Shown here piece after piece: positions 10,400 to 19,579 of a stretch of DNA of 57,653 bases (position 1 is the stretch's first letter; each line of letters starts with the position of its first letter). This DNA comes from an uncultured Verrucomicrobiales bacterium. GTDB taxonomy: Bacteria > Verrucomicrobiota > Verrucomicrobiia > Verrucomicrobiales > Akkermansiaceae. The notes beneath the pieces are model-generated. The model searched no databases, was not told the origin of the DNA, and worked only from the letters and a program-made list of their open reading frames with translations. The translations under genes and the position numbers were made by a program. The stretch spans positions 1 to 57,653 of the forward strand of contig CASICJ010000037.1 of assembly GCA_949373085.1 (NCBI GenBank). The letters are read 5' to 3'.

Positions 10400-11823
10400 A
10401 CCAAACCGATTTTCACACCCGGCGTCATTGGCTCCAAAAAGCCGGAGCCGGCTTCGGAGGCCTCGGTCTTGCCTCGGTCCTCGCAGACGAAGGGCTCCTT
10501 GGAACAACCGATCCCCTCGCTCCCAAGGTCGCCCACTTTCCGGGTAAGGCGAAATCAGTCATCTGGCTCTTCATAAATGGAGGCCCCAGCCAAGTGGATA
10601 CTTGGGACTACAAACCAGAGCTTGAAAAAATGGATGGTAAGGAGCTCAAGGGCTTCGATAAAAACACTGGCTTCTTCGCCAACTCGGTCGGGCCACTTAT
10701 GAAGTCGCCCTTTGAATTCACCCCACGCGGACAGTGCGGTAAAATGGTCTCATCCATCTTTCCCAAGCTTGGGGAACACGTCGATAAAATGGCTTTTATC
10801 CATTCCGGCTACACTGAGTCGAACAACCACAGCCCGGCCCTTTTCATGATGAACTCCGGCCTCCCACGAATGGGTAATCCTTGCCTCGGTTCCTGGGTTA
10901 CTTATGGCCTCGGTAGTGAGAGCCGCGACCTTCCCGCCTTCGTCGTCATGTCCGACCCGCTCAATCGCGGCCTCCCTAAAGGAGCCGCCGCCAACTGGGG
11001 AGCGGGATTCCTTCCCTCCGTTTATCAAGGCACGTGGCTTAAGCCCAAAGGTGATCCAATTGACAATCTAAACCGCCCAGCCCACATGGATGATGCTCAA
11101 CAAACCCGACAGCTCGCTCTCCTTAAAAAGCTCAACGGTGGACATCTCGAAACCCGCCCCGGCGATGCCGAACTAGAGGCGCGCATCAAAAGTTTCGAAC
11201 TCGCCTACCGAATGCAGACCGCTGCTCCGAAGGCTTTTGACATCGAACAAGAGCCCGAGCACATCAAAAAACTTTATGGAATCGGCGAAAAACGCTGCGA
11301 CCACGTCGCGCGCCAATGTCTCACTGCCCGCCGCATGGTAGAACGAGGTGTCCGCTTCGTTCAAATTTACTCCGGCGGCATGGAAAACCAACGAAGCTGG
11401 GACGGCCACAACGACATCCAAGGCAACCACAGCCAATTCGCTGGTGAGACCGACACCCCCATTGCCGGGCTTCTCTCCGACCTTGAACAGCGTGGTCTGT
11501 TAAAAGACACCCTCGTCATCTGGGGCGGCGAATTCGGCAGACTTCCGCTTTCTCAAAAATCTCAGAAGCCTGGCCGCGATCACAACCCGCATTGCTTCAC
11601 CACTTGGATGGCGGGCGGCGGAATCAAAGGAGGCGTCAGCTACGGCGAATCCGACGAGATCGGCCACCACGCCGCCGTCGACAAAGCCCACGTCAACGAC
11701 ATCCACGCCACTATCCTTCACCAACTTGGCTTTGACCACGAAAAGCTCACCTATACTCACAATGGCCGCCGCTTTCGCCTCACTGATGTTGGTGGAAACG
11801 TGATTAAACCGATCTTAGCCTGA
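10396..11823 (+). CDS. DUF1501 protein (alkaline-phosphatase-like fold), Tat-exported
   Basis: 475-residue DUF1501 protein, a sulfatase/alkaline-phosphatase superfamily relative. The N-terminus carries a twin arginine (TRRHWLQKAGAG) followed by a hydrophobic stretch, suggesting Tat export of a folded, probably metal-bound protein. Family features: LFINGGPSQVDTWDYKP near residue 57, WGGEFGRLP, and the histidine-rich end (GRDHNPHCFTTWMAGGG, HVNDIHATILHQLG). The start overlaps the PSD1 stop by four bases, giving the standard two-gene unit also found at 28104-31896. That fixed pairing suggests a physical or functional partnership with the CxxCH protein. Substrate unknown. Confidence 0.9.
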   Translation: MNQTDFHTRRHWLQKAGAGFGGLGLASVLADEGLLGTTDPLAPKVAHFPGKAKSVIWLFINGGPSQVDTWDYKPELEKMDGKELKGFDKNTGFFANSVGPLMKSPFEFTPRGQCGKMVSSIFPKLGEHVDKMAFIHSGYTESNNHSPALFMMNSGLPRMGNPCLGSWVTYGLGSESRDLPAFVVMSDPLNRGLPKGAAANWGAGFLPSVYQGTWLKPKGDPIDNLNRPAHMDDAQQTRQLALLKKLNGGHLETRPGDAELEARIKSFELAYRMQTAAPKAFDIEQEPEHIKKLYGIGEKRCDHVARQCLTARRMVERGVRFVQIYSGGMENQRSWDGHNDIQGNHSQFAGETDTPIAGLLSDLEQRGLLKDTLVIWGGEFGRLPLSQKSQKPGRDHNPHCFTTWMAGGGIKGGVSYGESDEIGHHAAVDKAHVNDIHATILHQLGFDHEKLTYTHNGRRFRLTDVGGNVIKPILA

Positions 11824-11832
11824 GAATTAAGG

Positions 11833-11846
11833 CCAAGATATCTTGG
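11833..11846. other. 14-bp perfect palindrome after the DUF1501 stop
   Basis: CCAAGATATCTTGG lies ten bases after the DUF1501 stop, in the convergent gap before the gene ending at 11938. There is no spacer and no clean T run, so it is not a standard intrinsic terminator. It could be a weak terminator, a protein-binding site or chance. Confidence 0.3.
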
Positions 11847-11937
11847 AGTATTCTATTTAGTTCGCACCCTGGAACCACTAATGCGAAAAATCAGCTTTCC
11901 GACTTCAATAATTCTTTGATCTAGACTTCGAGTAATT

Positions 11938-12978
11938 TCACGGCTCCACCACCCGGACAAACTTTCGGCCGCTCCCTCGAGATGTCAAAAACTTGGCGAT
12001 TCCATCTTCCTCTTCTTCAAATTCTGCTTCGGTATCAACGACCCAGTTCGTCAAATCCCCACTCGTCTCAAGTTGATAGTTCCTCCCCACCAAAATTCTA
12101 AATTGGAGAGATAAGCGATCTACAGAAACATCAATTGAAATCACTTCCACCGAAGAATCTTTCACCTTGGGATTGGTCCCATCCTCAATCTCCTGAGCAT
12201 TATCTCGGCCGTCACCATCGAAATCAGCATCTCCTGGCTGATCTAAATTACCAAAAAAATCGGCCTCAATCGGATCAGGCATTCCGTCTCGGTCGACATC
12301 AGACCGATCATCCGATTCATAATTATCAAAACCAAAATCAATAGCGCCCGTTGGCTGGCCTGCGGCACCAAAAAGTCCTGCAGGTCCATTCTGGTAAATG
12401 TCATCTTCACCCTCCGCGAAAAAAATCGGCGTTGTCAAGTTCGTCACATCAAAAACCTCAGCAAGAAATCGAGCCCCATATCCATGGAAGACAAGCCGAT
12501 AATTTTTTTCAGGATCAAGAGGCGAATCAGCTTCCATCACTGTGGTGGGCTGCTCGAAATCAACCCTAGAAATATAAATTCGCCCTTCATCAGTATCAAT
12601 AGTCGCGGAATAGCCGCTCGTCGTCCCGAGACCCGGCGTTGTGATTCGTGCTAAAATTCCTACGTCTTGTTCGATCGCGGGGTCAAAAGGCGCCAAATCA
12701 ACCGCCACTCGAAATGCGGTGTAATTGACGTCAGCACGCATTGCCCCAATCCGAGCTTGTCCTAAAGCGTCTGGGTCAGGCGAAGCTCCAGACCGAATAC
12801 GATAACTTACGCCATCGGGAAACGCATAGGTCCCAACCACACCAGCCTGCGCGAGCGGATTCAGCCGAGTCCAACCTTCATCATCACCATCGTTAAAATC
12901 ATCTGAAATCTGTCCATAGCTTAGCAAGGGTGAGAGAAAAATAAACGAGGTAAGTGATTGAGGAACAAAAGAGTGCAT
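11938..12978 (-). CDS. Secreted LamG-like protein with calcium-type Asp repeats
   Basis: Exported protein of about 346 residues. Chosen start is the ATG at 12978 rather than the TTG two codons upstream. The signal peptide runs through SFIFLSPLLSYG. The N-terminal half is a beta-rich, concanavalin-like fold (DDFNDGDDEGW onward). The middle carries thrombospondin-3/EF-hand-like Asp runs (DVDRDGMPDPIE, DADFDGDGRDNAQE), which usually bind calcium. The end (YQLETSGDLTNWVV) matches the C-terminal module shared by other exported proteins in this window. No catalytic motif is visible; a glycan-binding or surface protein is the best guess. Confidence 0.7.
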   Translation of the reverse strand: MHSFVPQSLTSFIFLSPLLSYGQISDDFNDGDDEGWTRLNPLAQAGVVGTYAFPDGVSYRIRSGASPDPDALGQARIGAMRADVNYTAFRVAVDLAPFDPAIEQDVGILARITTPGLGTTSGYSATIDTDEGRIYISRVDFEQPTTVMEADSPLDPEKNYRLVFHGYGARFLAEVFDVTNLTTPIFFAEGEDDIYQNGPAGLFGAAGQPTGAIDFGFDNYESDDRSDVDRDGMPDPIEADFFGNLDQPGDADFDGDGRDNAQEIEDGTNPKVKDSSVEVISIDVSVDRLSLQFRILVGRNYQLETSGDLTNWVVDTEAEFEEEEDGIAKFLTSRGSGRKFVRVVEP

Positions 12979-13234
12979 AATCAAATTGAAAGGATGACTA
13001 TGACGATTCTTCCACCATGAGTCAAATTCATTTAGCTCTCAACGCTGCAAATCCTATCAAGCTTAGTCAAAATCTAGCCTTCAAATAAGCTGAGAGTAAA
13101 AATCCCTAAGTCTGACCTTCCTAGCAAACCGCTTGATGTAAGATTGCGACTCCAAGCGAAAATGAGTATTAACTCGTAGAGGCTCATTCCTCCAACTCTC
13201 ATACTCTAAACTAAACAGTTTTCCCATTCAAAAT

Positions 13235-14353
13235 ATGAACCTTATGAAATCCACTACACTCATTGCTCTCGGAGCCATTTTCGTCCTCCAGAGCTCATAC
13301 GCCAAGCGTCCGAAACCACCAGTCCGCGCCTTCGATGCCCCAGGCGCGCCTAGCTTTATTCGCCTCGATAATGAAGCTCAGGTCAACCCGCCAGTTGATA
13401 CCGTAGGTAATTATCTCATCGGCCCAGTTTACAAAGCTGCCCCCGAACGCAAAATAGGTAAGCATGTTCCCTACGCGAAAATCACCCAATTCACCATCGA
13501 TTCCAAAACCACCAAACTGCTCAACCCCGGCATTGCTCGTAACGAATTTGGGAAAGTTGATCCCAAGAACTTCAAAACCTTGATCGTCGAGACTCACGAA
13601 ATCGACTACTCCCGAAAGATCACGGTTTATGTACCTGCTCAATACAAGGCGGGCAGCGTTGCGCCGTTCATGGTTTGTCATGACGGGCCGAAAGGAAAAC
13701 CCAACCAAACTTTCTCTAACATCTTCGACAATCTCATTGCTCAAGAGCGTATCCCTCCGATGGTCGTGATCCAAATCGCTAATGGTGGTGGCGACGCTCA
13801 GGGACATCAGCGAGGCAAAGAATATGATACGATGTCGGGAGTCTTTGCTGAATACATCGAAACCGAAGTCCTTCCTCGAGTAGAAAAAAACTGTTCTGTT
13901 AAACTGACTAAAGATCCAGACGCACGTGCCGTTATGGGAAGCAGTTCGGGAGGATCAGCTGCTCTTATTATGGCCTGGTATCGGACCGATCTCTATCACC
14001 GGGTGCTCACCACCTCCGGAACTTTTGTGAACCAACAATGGCCCTTTAACTCAAAAACTCCGGGTGGGGCCTGGGACTTCCATGATAAGCTTATTCCTAA
14101 TACTAAAAAGAAGCCCATTCGCCTCTTCCTTGCAGTGGGTGACTATGATCTGCTCAATCCCAATGTGATGCGCGATGATATGCATGACTGGGTTGAGGCC
14201 AACCATCGCATGGCCAAAGTACTAAAAGCTAAAGGCTATGATTACCAATATCTCTTCTGCCAAAACTCAGGCCATGGGATTGGTAACGCCAAGACCCAGT
14301 TTCTCCCACATGCCATCGAGTGGGTTTGGCACGGTTACCAAAAGAAAAAATAG
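13235..14353 (+). CDS. Secreted esterase, enterochelin-esterase-like alpha/beta hydrolase
   Basis: 372-residue exported hydrolase with signal peptide about 1-23 (ending SSYA). An N-terminal beta region leads to an esterase core (RKITVYVPAQYKAG, PFMVCHDGPKG). The nucleophile elbow is GSSSG with Ser237 as likely catalytic serine, and NSGHGIGN near residue 347 supplies the histidine. It resembles the Fes/esterase-D group that includes sugar-ester and feruloyl/acetyl-xylan esterases, so it could remove acyl groups from polysaccharides. An in-frame ATG three codons later is an alternative start. No clear Shine-Dalgarno site. It is convergent with the propeller gene, 6 bp away. Confidence 0.8.
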   Translation: MNLMKSTTLIALGAIFVLQSSYAKRPKPPVRAFDAPGAPSFIRLDNEAQVNPPVDTVGNYLIGPVYKAAPERKIGKHVPYAKITQFTIDSKTTKLLNPGIARNEFGKVDPKNFKTLIVETHEIDYSRKITVYVPAQYKAGSVAPFMVCHDGPKGKPNQTFSNIFDNLIAQERIPPMVVIQIANGGGDAQGHQRGKEYDTMSGVFAEYIETEVLPRVEKNCSVKLTKDPDARAVMGSSSGGSAALIMAWYRTDLYHRVLTTSGTFVNQQWPFNSKTPGGAWDFHDKLIPNTKKKPIRLFLAVGDYDLLNPNVMRDDMHDWVEANHRMAKVLKAKGYDYQYLFCQNSGHGIGNAKTQFLPHAIEWVWHGYQKKK

Positions 14354-14359
14354 AAAAGT

Positions 14360-15802
14360 CTACTGACTGACATCGAAGCAGAAGACCAAATCCTGATCCC
14401 TTAAATAAAGCTTTCCATCCAACACAACTGGATGGGTCCAGACCTTACCATTTGTTCCTTCTCGGAGCTTCGTGACTTTGGGCATCGGGAAACGCCCCTT
14501 TTCACTAAACCCATCCGGAGTCGCAACAGCGAGAAAGACCGAACCGTCAGATTCATTCACACAATAGAGCATTCCATCTGCATAGTGGACTGCGCCTTTT
14601 TGAATCCCTTCACCGCTCTTGTTCCACTTTCTTTCCCCCGTCTTAAAATCCTGACAAATTAATCCTCTTCCGTCCGAAAAACCATACAGGTAACCATCCA
14701 CTAAAACAACTCCGCCATGGTGGTTTTTCATCTCTTTGTTTTCCCAGATATCCTTGGCCTCGGCACCAGAGATATCCACCAATTTACAGCCAGCTCCGTA
14801 ACCAGACGTCATGTAAACTTTCCCGTCCTGATAAATCGGAGTGGGGATCACAGCGGTCCTTCCCTTGGGCCACTTGGAAGTCCAGAGCAACTTTCCGGTT
14901 CCAGCATCAACCCCCGCCAAAGTCTTCATGAAGAGCTGAACGTATTGCTTCTTCCCGTTCACTTCCGCGATAATCACAGAAGAATACTCGGCTCGATCCG
15001 TGAGTTCCTTACTTCGCCAAATTGTCTTCCCGCTCTTTTTATCTAGGGCTGCAATCGCGCCGTCTTTCCCTCCGGGAGTGACAATGAGACGATCTCCATC
15101 CACAAGAACAGACTCAGAATAACCCCACGGTGGGACTTTCCCCCCAAAATCGCCAACCAGCTCTTTGCTCCAAACCTTCTTGCCATCAGCCGCATCGACC
15201 GCCATCAAGCTCCCGTTGGCACTAATGGCATAAACCACCCCATCGCTTACAGTCGGAGTTCCTCGCGGACCACTTCCCCAACCAGTTGAGTAACCTTTTG
15301 CGGGATCTTCACCTAGATCTGAAGTCCAGAGTTCCTCCCCATCTTCTCCATTCAAACAAATAATCTTGGCCTGTCCCTCAAATGACCCCGTGTAGTAGAC
15401 CTTCCCACCAACGATTGCCGGACCACTATACCCCTTACCGCACTCCCGGTATTCCCAAAGAAGCTTTGGGCCTTCCTTAGGCCAAGTTTTCAGCAATCCT
15501 TCGTCAGGCGAATGATCAGTCCTCGATGCCCCTCGAAAAGTCGTCCAACTCGTATCTCCTCCAGCCTTTCCTTGAGCAGTGACAAAATCCTGATCCGCTT
15601 TCGATAAGAGCTTCAGATCGATTTGGATCACCTTCCCATTGGAGCGCCTCACCGAAACCTTACCCTCATTCATCTTAACAAAAGCACCCTCTAAAGTGCG
15701 CCCAGTTTTGACGTCAGTCCAAGTGCGCCCTGAAGCAAGCAAGAACCCAAAAAGAAGCATAAGAGTGCTCAATACTGCAAATGGAAGAAATTTTGATTTC
15801 AT
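14360..15802 (-). CDS. SHD1 domain fused to PQQ-like beta-propeller, secreted
   Basis: 480-residue exported protein. A hydrophobic signal segment (about 5-24) is followed by an SHD1-like domain about 26-78 (RTWTDVKTGRTLEGAFVKM, LLSKADQDFV), a small module common in PVC bacteria. Residues 85-480 form a propeller with PQQ-like blades recognisable by recurrent GKVYY/DGVVY strands and W-motifs (DGEELWTSDLG, DGKKVWSKELVG). Relatives include BamB-like scaffolds and quinoprotein-like proteins. I see no proof that PQQ is bound, so a scaffold or binding role is equally possible. The DUF1080 gene lies 234 bp upstream on the same strand. Confidence 0.85.
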   Translation of the reverse strand: MKSKFLPFAVLSTLMLLFGFLLASGRTWTDVKTGRTLEGAFVKMNEGKVSVRRSNGKVIQIDLKLLSKADQDFVTAQGKAGGDTSWTTFRGASRTDHSPDEGLLKTWPKEGPKLLWEYRECGKGYSGPAIVGGKVYYTGSFEGQAKIICLNGEDGEELWTSDLGEDPAKGYSTGWGSGPRGTPTVSDGVVYAISANGSLMAVDAADGKKVWSKELVGDFGGKVPPWGYSESVLVDGDRLIVTPGGKDGAIAALDKKSGKTIWRSKELTDRAEYSSVIIAEVNGKKQYVQLFMKTLAGVDAGTGKLLWTSKWPKGRTAVIPTPIYQDGKVYMTSGYGAGCKLVDISGAEAKDIWENKEMKNHHGGVVLVDGYLYGFSDGRGLICQDFKTGERKWNKSGEGIQKGAVHYADGMLYCVNESDGSVFLAVATPDGFSEKGRFPMPKVTKLREGTNGKVWTHPVVLDGKLYLRDQDLVFCFDVSQ

Positions 15803-16036
15803 ATCTGGGAAAGTAAACCGAAGCAGATCCTTTGTGAAGGTCGTAAATAAAATGTTAAGGCAGAATCAGCTTATTTTAGTGAGCAGATTGCGCCAAAATA
15901 GGGTTCGTTCGTCATTCCGGAGAACTGGCATTGCAATAGGACGCGGAAACGCTGGTAGTTCCTACCTGCGCCTAACCGCCAACGGCGTCGGAGGAACAGC
16001 TTCCTCGTTAAAGCTGCCAGATTTAGATCCAGAAAA

Positions 16037-16918
16037 TCAGTCCTTAAGAGGGCGTACCCAAATGTTACGGAAACGGACTGGATTCCCATGGTCCTGCATC
16101 GAGATAGGCATCTTGTCTGGGTGAGCTTGATAATCGGAAGCGGCATGCGGCCCACGCCATCCAGTTCCACCACTCAATACGGTGTGATCTTGGATGAGGA
16201 CCCCGTTATGTAACACGGTGAAGGTAGCACGACGCGTGACCTTACCCTCTTTATCAAAAAGTGGGCGATGATAAATGATATCGTAACTCTGCCACTCACC
16301 GGGCTTGCGGGAAGCATTTACGAGTGGCTTGGATCGACCATAAAGCGCTCCGGCTTGCCCATCAGCGTAGGTCTGGTTTTGGTAGCTATCAAGAACCTGA
16401 ATCTCGTAAGTTCCCATCAAGAAAACTCCGCTGTTACCACGCCCTTGGCCACTGCCTTGCACTTTTGAAGGAGAAGCCCACTCGATATGAAATTGGCATG
16501 AACCAAACTTTTTCTTTGATTGAACGTATCCGGCGCGACGAACTGACTCCATAGCGCCATCAGCGACCTTCCATTTACTGGGGCCACCTTTCGTATCAGT
16601 CCAATTGGCACTGAAAGACTCCGCGCTTCCATCGAAAAGCACGACCGCATCCGATGGCGGAGCACCAAGTATTTTACCGGGCGAAACGACCGGAGGAAGC
16701 GGCTGTTTCGTCGTGTCAATTTCATGAACCTTAACGCCGTCGATATACATGTAAACCGCCTCCCTACCATTCGCATCCTTCTTTTTCTCAACCTTAATCT
16801 CAGGCTTCGTCATATCCTCCTGAGCATGGAGAGAAGGGGTGATCGCAGTCAGTACTAGCACTGCCACGGGAGTTAAGATTCGAAATAGATCTGTCATGGA
16901 AGATTTGCTTTTTAGCAT
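16037..16918 (-). CDS. DUF1080 protein (3-keto-disaccharide hydrolase family)
   Basis: Exported 293-residue protein. The start is placed at the ATG at 16918, with AGG about eight bases upstream; a GTG three codons earlier and an ATG at 16897 are alternatives. The signal peptide ends near SLHAQ. The core is a DUF1080 concanavalin-like sandwich: VVLFDGSAESFSANW, WKVADGAMES, FHIEWASP, GNSGVFLMGTYEIQVLDS and the C-terminal GNPVRFRNIWVRPL. The family includes hydrolases of 3-keto-glycosides that work with oxidoreductases of the Gfo/Idh/MocA type, one of which is encoded at 50031-51443. Activity of this member is inferred from family only. Confidence 0.88.
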   Translation of the reverse strand: MLKSKSSMTDLFRILTPVAVLVLTAITPSLHAQEDMTKPEIKVEKKKDANGREAVYMYIDGVKVHEIDTTKQPLPPVVSPGKILGAPPSDAVVLFDGSAESFSANWTDTKGGPSKWKVADGAMESVRRAGYVQSKKKFGSCQFHIEWASPSKVQGSGQGRGNSGVFLMGTYEIQVLDSYQNQTYADGQAGALYGRSKPLVNASRKPGEWQSYDIIYHRPLFDKEGKVTRRATFTVLHNGVLIQDHTVLSGGTGWRGPHAASDYQAHPDKMPISMQDHGNPVRFRNIWVRPLKD

Positions 16919-17166
16919 GAGTCGCACCTTATGACTTTACCACCTTGAGGGTCAACTTCCGATCCCGCTGCGAATCACTTAAGGGGCTTTATTAAGCAAG
17001 AGAGAGAGCAAAATCCTACTAGACAGATTTCGAACGAATTATCCGTATCTTTACACCAATAAAATATCAGGCTTTTGTGACTCTCGAATATGATGAAAAA
17101 AAGCATTTGTTAAAAACGCTAAACCCTCAAACAATCTACCTAAATATTTACAGCCCTCTTTTATCC

Positions 17167-17928
17167 ATGAAGTTCTTTTTTATTATCATTACATTTCTCG
17201 TATCTCCTCTCTGGAGCCAAGTTGAGGTGGCCAAACTCCCCGAAAACCTTGCCAAGAAGACCACCTCTCTTAATCCACAGTTTCTGATTTTTGGTAAGAG
17301 CCAGGCTACGAAGGATAAAAAAATCCCTCTCCTCATCTACCTCCACGGGGCCGGAGGGGTCGGGGATGAAATTCAAAAAGTGGAGCGGCAGCCACGGCGA
17401 CTTCTTGAAACCATCAAAAAGGCGGGCCACAAGTGTCTCTGCATTGTGCCTCAAGCCATGAAAAGGGCGCGCGATCAGAAAAAAAGAGGAGGCTGGATTC
17501 CAGCCGATCTTGATCTTCTTCTTGAACATCTTAAAAAAATCCTTCCAGTCGACGAAAAGCGAATTTACCTGACCGGCAACAGCATGGGTGGATATGGCAC
17601 CTTCGTCTGGGCCGCTAATTCACCCGATCATTTTGCAGCGATCGCTCCTATGGTCGGAGGCCTCGGATCAGGCGGCCCTAAAGATGTGACTCCGAAACTT
17701 GATGAATGGGGAAAGAACCTCGCCAACATTCCCATGAAAGCCTACTACGGAAAAAAAGATCGCGTCGTCCCAGCCGACCGAGGCGAAATGGTCATGAAAG
17801 CCATAGAAAAAGCAGGAGGAACAAAAGCTCAGCTCATCATTCTCCCCGAAAAAGGTCATGACGCAGGAAGAGTCCCTGCTGCCGATCCTAAATTTGCCGA
17901 TTGGATGTTCTCGCAGCAAAAGAAATAA
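17167..17928 (+). CDS. Secreted alpha/beta hydrolase (phospholipase/carboxylesterase type)
   Basis: 253-residue exported esterase. The frame stays open upstream to 17077, but the ATG at 17167 begins a clean signal peptide (MKFFFIIITFLVSPLWSQ), so that start is preferred. Motifs: LLIYLHGAGGVGDE oxyanion-hole region, GNSMGGYG nucleophile elbow, YYGKKDRVVPADRGE carrying the acid residue and EKGHDAGR with the histidine. The architecture matches poly(3-hydroxybutyrate)-depolymerase/feruloyl-esterase-like enzymes with a prominent HGAGG loop. It precedes the GxDLY SGNH hydrolase by about 80 bp on the same strand, suggesting a two-gene deacylation unit. Confidence 0.85.
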   Translation: MKFFFIIITFLVSPLWSQVEVAKLPENLAKKTTSLNPQFLIFGKSQATKDKKIPLLIYLHGAGGVGDEIQKVERQPRRLLETIKKAGHKCLCIVPQAMKRARDQKKRGGWIPADLDLLLEHLKKILPVDEKRIYLTGNSMGGYGTFVWAANSPDHFAAIAPMVGGLGSGGPKDVTPKLDEWGKNLANIPMKAYYGKKDRVVPADRGEMVMKAIEKAGGTKAQLIILPEKGHDAGRVPAADPKFADWMFSQQKK

Positions 17929-18008
17929 GTCACTCCGGCTTCTTGATTTTGCTTAAATTAAAAGATGTTTCTAGCCATCAAGCACTGCGGCTTGCAGGGT
18001 CGGATCTC

Positions 18009-19145
18009 ATGAACGTTTATCTCTTTCTCGCTCTTTCTCTTTTCATACTCAACCCGGTCCTCCGGGCCCAGAAAATCGACATTGAGAAGCTCGATCCAAA
18101 CATGACTTTGGAAAAGGCCGACTCGAAGGGGATCGCTTGGTTCGACCCACGCGCCGCGCCCTTCCGTCTCGTTGGTTTCCCGTGGATTGACGAAGACAAA
18201 GTCTACCGCAGGTTACCCCTGAAACCGAAATGGCCGATCCGCATAGCCGTTAACAGCCTCGCCAATTCAACCGCAGGCGGTCAGATCCAGTTCCAGTCGG
18301 ACAGCGCAAAAATTCTTCTCCGGGTTAAACTGCGGCAACCTTCCGGGATGTATCACATGCCCGCGACCGGACAGAGCGGATTCGATCTCTACGTTGGGGG
18401 GCCGTTCAAACAACGCTACCTCGCCACCTCGAAATTCAGCGCGACGGCCAAGGACTATGAAGTCACTCTCTTTAATGCCTCAAAAGGGAACCGTCACTTC
18501 ACCTTGAACTTCCCCCTCTACAACGGAGTCGAATCAGTCGAAATCGGAGTAATGGCGGGCGCAACCATTGCCCCTCCCCTTCCCTATGCCAACGATGGAC
18601 GAGTCGTCGTTTACGGAACCTCCATCACCCAGGGTGGATGTGCCTCACGCCCCGGCATGGCATACCCCAATATTCTCAGCCGACGGATCAATCAGGAATT
18701 CGTCAATCTCGGTTTCTCCGGAAACGGTAAAGGCGAGCCAGCCCTCGCAAAACTCATCAATCAAATTGATCATAAAAAGCTCATCATTCTCGACTACGAG
18801 GCGAACGCCAGAGAGACGATCCGAAAAACGCTCGCCCCTTTTGTTGATCTTCTTCGCGCGCACGACAAAGACGTCCCCATTCTGATCATCTCCAAAATCC
18901 GTTACGCAGGCGAATTAAACAGCCGCTCCCAACTTGAACCGGTCCGGGCCAGAGCAAAATTCCAAGCCGATTTTGTGAGAGCCCGGCAAGCCGCCGGTGA
19001 CAAGAACATCCATTTCCTCAACGGTGGCTCCCTCCTCGGTAAACATGCCCACGAGTGTACCGTCGACGGCGTCCACCCGACCGATCTCGGCTTCATGAAA
19101 ATGGCCGAGGCGATCCAGCCTATGATTAAAACGATCCTTGAATAG
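18009..19145 (+). CDS. SGNH/GDSL hydrolase with N-terminal GxDLY domain
   Basis: 378-residue exported esterase. The ATG at 18009 starts a signal peptide (MNVYLFLALSLFILNPVLRAQ); an upstream in-frame extension to 17901 overlaps the previous gene and is unlikely to be translated. The N-terminal sandwich contains GFDLYVGG, the GxDLY signature. The catalytic SGNH part shows block I with nucleophile serine (VYGTSITQGG), block II glycine (NLGFSGNGKGE), DYEANA, and the Asp-His pair in DGVHPTDLGF. Family members are mostly carbohydrate esterases, so removal of acetyl groups from polysaccharide is a reasonable role. Confidence 0.88.
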   Translation: MNVYLFLALSLFILNPVLRAQKIDIEKLDPNMTLEKADSKGIAWFDPRAAPFRLVGFPWIDEDKVYRRLPLKPKWPIRIAVNSLANSTAGGQIQFQSDSAKILLRVKLRQPSGMYHMPATGQSGFDLYVGGPFKQRYLATSKFSATAKDYEVTLFNASKGNRHFTLNFPLYNGVESVEIGVMAGATIAPPLPYANDGRVVVYGTSITQGGCASRPGMAYPNILSRRINQEFVNLGFSGNGKGEPALAKLINQIDHKKLIILDYEANARETIRKTLAPFVDLLRAHDKDVPILIISKIRYAGELNSRSQLEPVRARAKFQADFVRARQAAGDKNIHFLNGGSLLGKHAHECTVDGVHPTDLGFMKMAEAIQPMIKTILE

Positions 19146-19579
19146 AATCACGGGACTACCGACGGAATCAAAAAGGCAAAGAATGAAATTTCTTTCTCCA
19201 TATTCCATTAGACTCCGTCTTCTGGTCACCGGTCCGCTCTCACCCTGGAGCCCATCCAATGCAGGATCGACCTTTGCGAAAAAATCTCTATGATCTCGAC
19301 AATGCGAATGAAGAATATAACCACCCTCTTAGGTGAAGTGAAGCCATAACATGGAACGACCATGAGGTTCGCAAGCGATATCGATCTTGAATGGGGCCTG
19401 TATAAAGAAGGTGGCATTACAATTGAAATCAGAGACAAGACTGACTCACTCGGATCCACAAGGAAGCCCTTGGACTTAATATCTACCATGCGCCCCTCCT
19501 CCTCTGCGAGATAGACCGTCAGGCGGAGAAATTCTCATCTATCGATTATTGAATCACACTAAGAACACCACCCACCCAT
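19146..19579. other. 434-bp gap with possible decayed coding remnant
   Basis: No intact gene. A plus-strand stretch from the ATG at about 19361 reads MRFASDIDLEWGLYKEGG before stopping near 19520. A second frame over about 19470-19551 reads GLNIYHAPLLLCEIDRQ and further protein-like sequence to a stop. The two pieces could be frames of one decayed gene, but I recognise no family. Promoter elements for the gene at 19580 should lie at the right end; I could not pick out a convincing one. Confidence 0.3.

Noticed and set aside
11833-11846. Palindrome as a firm terminator
   Set aside because: It has no loop and no T run, so it is listed only as a palindrome.
17077-17166. Upstream extension of the alpha/beta hydrolase
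   Set aside because: The extra 30 residues lack family similarity and would hide the signal peptide that begins at 17167.
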